7,160 nucleotides of DNA, taken from Paracoccaceae bacterium (GTDB taxonomy: Bacteria > Pseudomonadota > Alphaproteobacteria > Rhodobacterales > Rhodobacteraceae). Below are positions 6,311-7,160 of the stretch, in pieces (within the stretch, counting starts at the first letter, position 1; every line of letters begins with the position of its first letter). The DNA lies in contig JAAEZW010000086.1 in the NCBI GenBank assembly GCA_018222665.1, forward strand, positions 1 to 7,160. Reading direction: 5' to 3'. Made by a program: the position numbers and the translations under genes. Below the pieces are notes generated by a model. That model ran no database searches. It had not been told where the DNA came from and saw only the letters and a program-made list of their open reading frames with translations.

Positions 6311-6903
6311 TCAAGAAACAGAAATACGACACAGCCTGCGATCAACAATGCCATTACACGGTTAAACCATTTTAGGTGGTTTTCAGTTTCCAAAAAACGT
6401 TGAAGTGATACCCCCAACACCGCCCAAGTTGACGCAGACGCCAGACCGAAGAATACAAAAACGGCGGCGATGATGATGGCCGTTTGCATGGGGGCATCAG
6501 GGGTTGCGAATTGCGATGTAATCGCAATCGCCATCGACCACCCCTTGGGATTAACCCATTGAAAAAGAGCCGCTTCGTGGAAACGAAACGGGCGGCGTTC
6601 CCCAGTGGATGATCCAAGTCCGCCAGCAGTGGCAATTTTGTTGGCCACATAGAGTAATAGGCCGACGCCAATCCACCGCAGCGCTTCGCGCAGGAAGAGA
6701 GAGGATTGAAAAAGCTGCCCCAGAAACAGGCCAACAATAAAAATCATCACTGGAAAGCCCAATGATATGCCCAAAACATGAGGAAACGTGCGGCGAAAAC
6801 CAAAATTTGCACCTGAGGCCGCGACAAGCGCGTTGTTCGGGCCGGGTGTGAACGCCGCGGTGAATGACAGGATGCACAGCGCGATAAAATACTCAAATTT
6901 CAT
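6307..6903 (-). CDS. LysE/RhtB-family amino-acid exporter
   Basis: This 198-residue inner-membrane protein has the usual length and about six hydrophobic segments (roughly 5-25, 43-65, 72-92, 112-130, 143-165, 180-197). It carries the family's N-terminal T-P-G-P-N-N at 19-24 in the first membrane segment and the central Q-W-V-N-P-K-G-W at 115-122. LysE/RhtB proteins export amino acids or related small molecules by proton-driven transport. The substrate cannot be told from sequence; lysine, homoserine or threonine, and cysteine-type substrates all occur in the family. The ATG at 6901-6903 lies inside the last codons of the tRNA nucleotidyltransferase gene, an 11-base overlap, with an AGAGG ribosome site about ten bases upstream. 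This suggests translational coupling with that gene. Confidence 0.88.
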   Translation of the reverse strand: MKFEYFIALCILSFTAAFTPGPNNALVAASGANFGFRRTFPHVLGISLGFPVMIFIVGLFLGQLFQSSLFLREALRWIGVGLLLYVANKIATAGGLGSSTGERRPFRFHEAALFQWVNPKGWSMAIAITSQFATPDAPMQTAIIIAAVFVFFGLASASTWAVLGVSLQRFLETENHLKWFNRVMALLIAGCVVFLFLD

Positions 6904-7160
6904 CGAGCAACGCCTCTTTCGTCAGGCGAAATTCGCTATCAATCCATTGCGTTTCTAGGTTGCGTAGCTTTTGACCCAAGGCGGGCCCAGAATATTGGGG
7001 CATCAAATCATGGGCCTTGATCGGGAAAACGTGTTCCGCACCTGCCGCCGCCGCTTGCCAATCGGCATTATCGGCCATTTGCTCAAAGCTTGCCCAACGC
7101 AGCAGCAAAATATCCCGCGCAAGGGATGCGCCGTGATGATATCCCAATGCATGCGGTGGT
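6893..7160 (-). CDS. cca: C-terminal end of a CCA tRNA nucleotidyltransferase/poly(A) polymerase-family protein (partial)
   Basis: The frame is open from the right edge to the TGA at 6893-6895, giving 88 residues of a C-terminus. The visible start includes P-P-H-A-L-G-Y-H-H-G-A, and the last part reads D-L-M-P-Q-Y-S-G-P-A-L-G-Q-K-L-R, then W-I-D-S and L-T-K-E-A-L-L. The G-P-A-L-G-x-x-L-R followed by W-I-D-S-x-F-x-L-T pattern is, from memory, typical of the C-terminal helical region of alphaproteobacterial CCA-adding enzymes, which add or repair the 3' CCA end of tRNA. The catalytic nucleotidyltransferase head, with its paired aspartates, is outside the window, so the assignment rests on the tail alone. 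The frame continues upstream past a TTG at 7145-7147, which is read here as an internal Leu. The 3' end overlaps the LysE-family gene by 11 bases. Confidence 0.72.
   Translation of the reverse strand, partial: PPHALGYHHGASLARDILLLRWASFEQMADNADWQAAAAGAEHVFPIKAHDLMPQYSGPALGQKLRNLETQWIDSEFRLTKEALLDEI

Noticed and set aside
1..7160. Mobile element, defence system, CRISPR array or biosynthetic cluster
   Set aside because: I saw no transposase, integrase, phage gene, long terminal repeat, spaced direct-repeat array, nuclease or synthase; gene content and packing look like a stable chromosomal region.

Overview
The window reads as an ordinary chromosomal stretch of an alphaproteobacterium, most likely a marine member of the Rhodobacterales/Roseobacter group. 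This rests on the style of the proteins (CCA-enzyme C-terminus, LysE-family exporter, paired exporters, 405-residue RlmD-like enzyme) and on moderate GC with tightly packed genes. No database was consulted, so the taxonomic placement is inference.

Layout. The left edge (1-28) may hold the first nine codons of a minus-strand gene with a Tat-like twin-arginine start. An AT-rich gap (29-187) then leads into a plus-strand CAP/SCP-domain lipoprotein (188-727). All remaining genes are on the minus strand. Read in their own direction, from the right edge leftward, they are: the C-terminus of a CCA-adding-type tRNA nucleotidyltransferase (6893-7160, cut by the window edge); a LysE-family amino-acid exporter (6307-6903); two paralogous ABC exporter half-transporters (4388-6229 and 2557-4395); an RlmD/RumA-type rRNA m5U methyltransferase with an iron-sulfur motif (1300-2517); and a small YkuD/YafK-type L,D-transpeptidase (714-1232). 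The last gene meets the CAP gene tail to tail, with a 14-base overlap.

How the genes relate. The two ABC half-transporters overlap by about 8 bases, are nearly equal in length (613 and 612 residues from the preferred starts), and share N- and C-terminal signatures, so they probably form one heterodimeric exporter. Gaps in the minus-strand run are short (11-base overlap, 77-base gap, 8-base overlap, 39-base gap, 67-base gap), which allows long co-transcription. The 77-base gap before the ABC pair carries a promoter-like element and an inverted repeat, so a new transcript may begin there. The CAP lipoprotein and the L,D-transpeptidase are both envelope proteins.

I found no tRNA, rRNA, CRISPR array, insertion sequence, phage gene or strong intrinsic terminator. 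I also found no convincing undescribed system. The most checkable points are the edge Tat gene, the dyad upstream of the exporter pair, the start-codon choices for the exporters, the convergent overlap, and the variant active-site motif of the L,D-transpeptidase.
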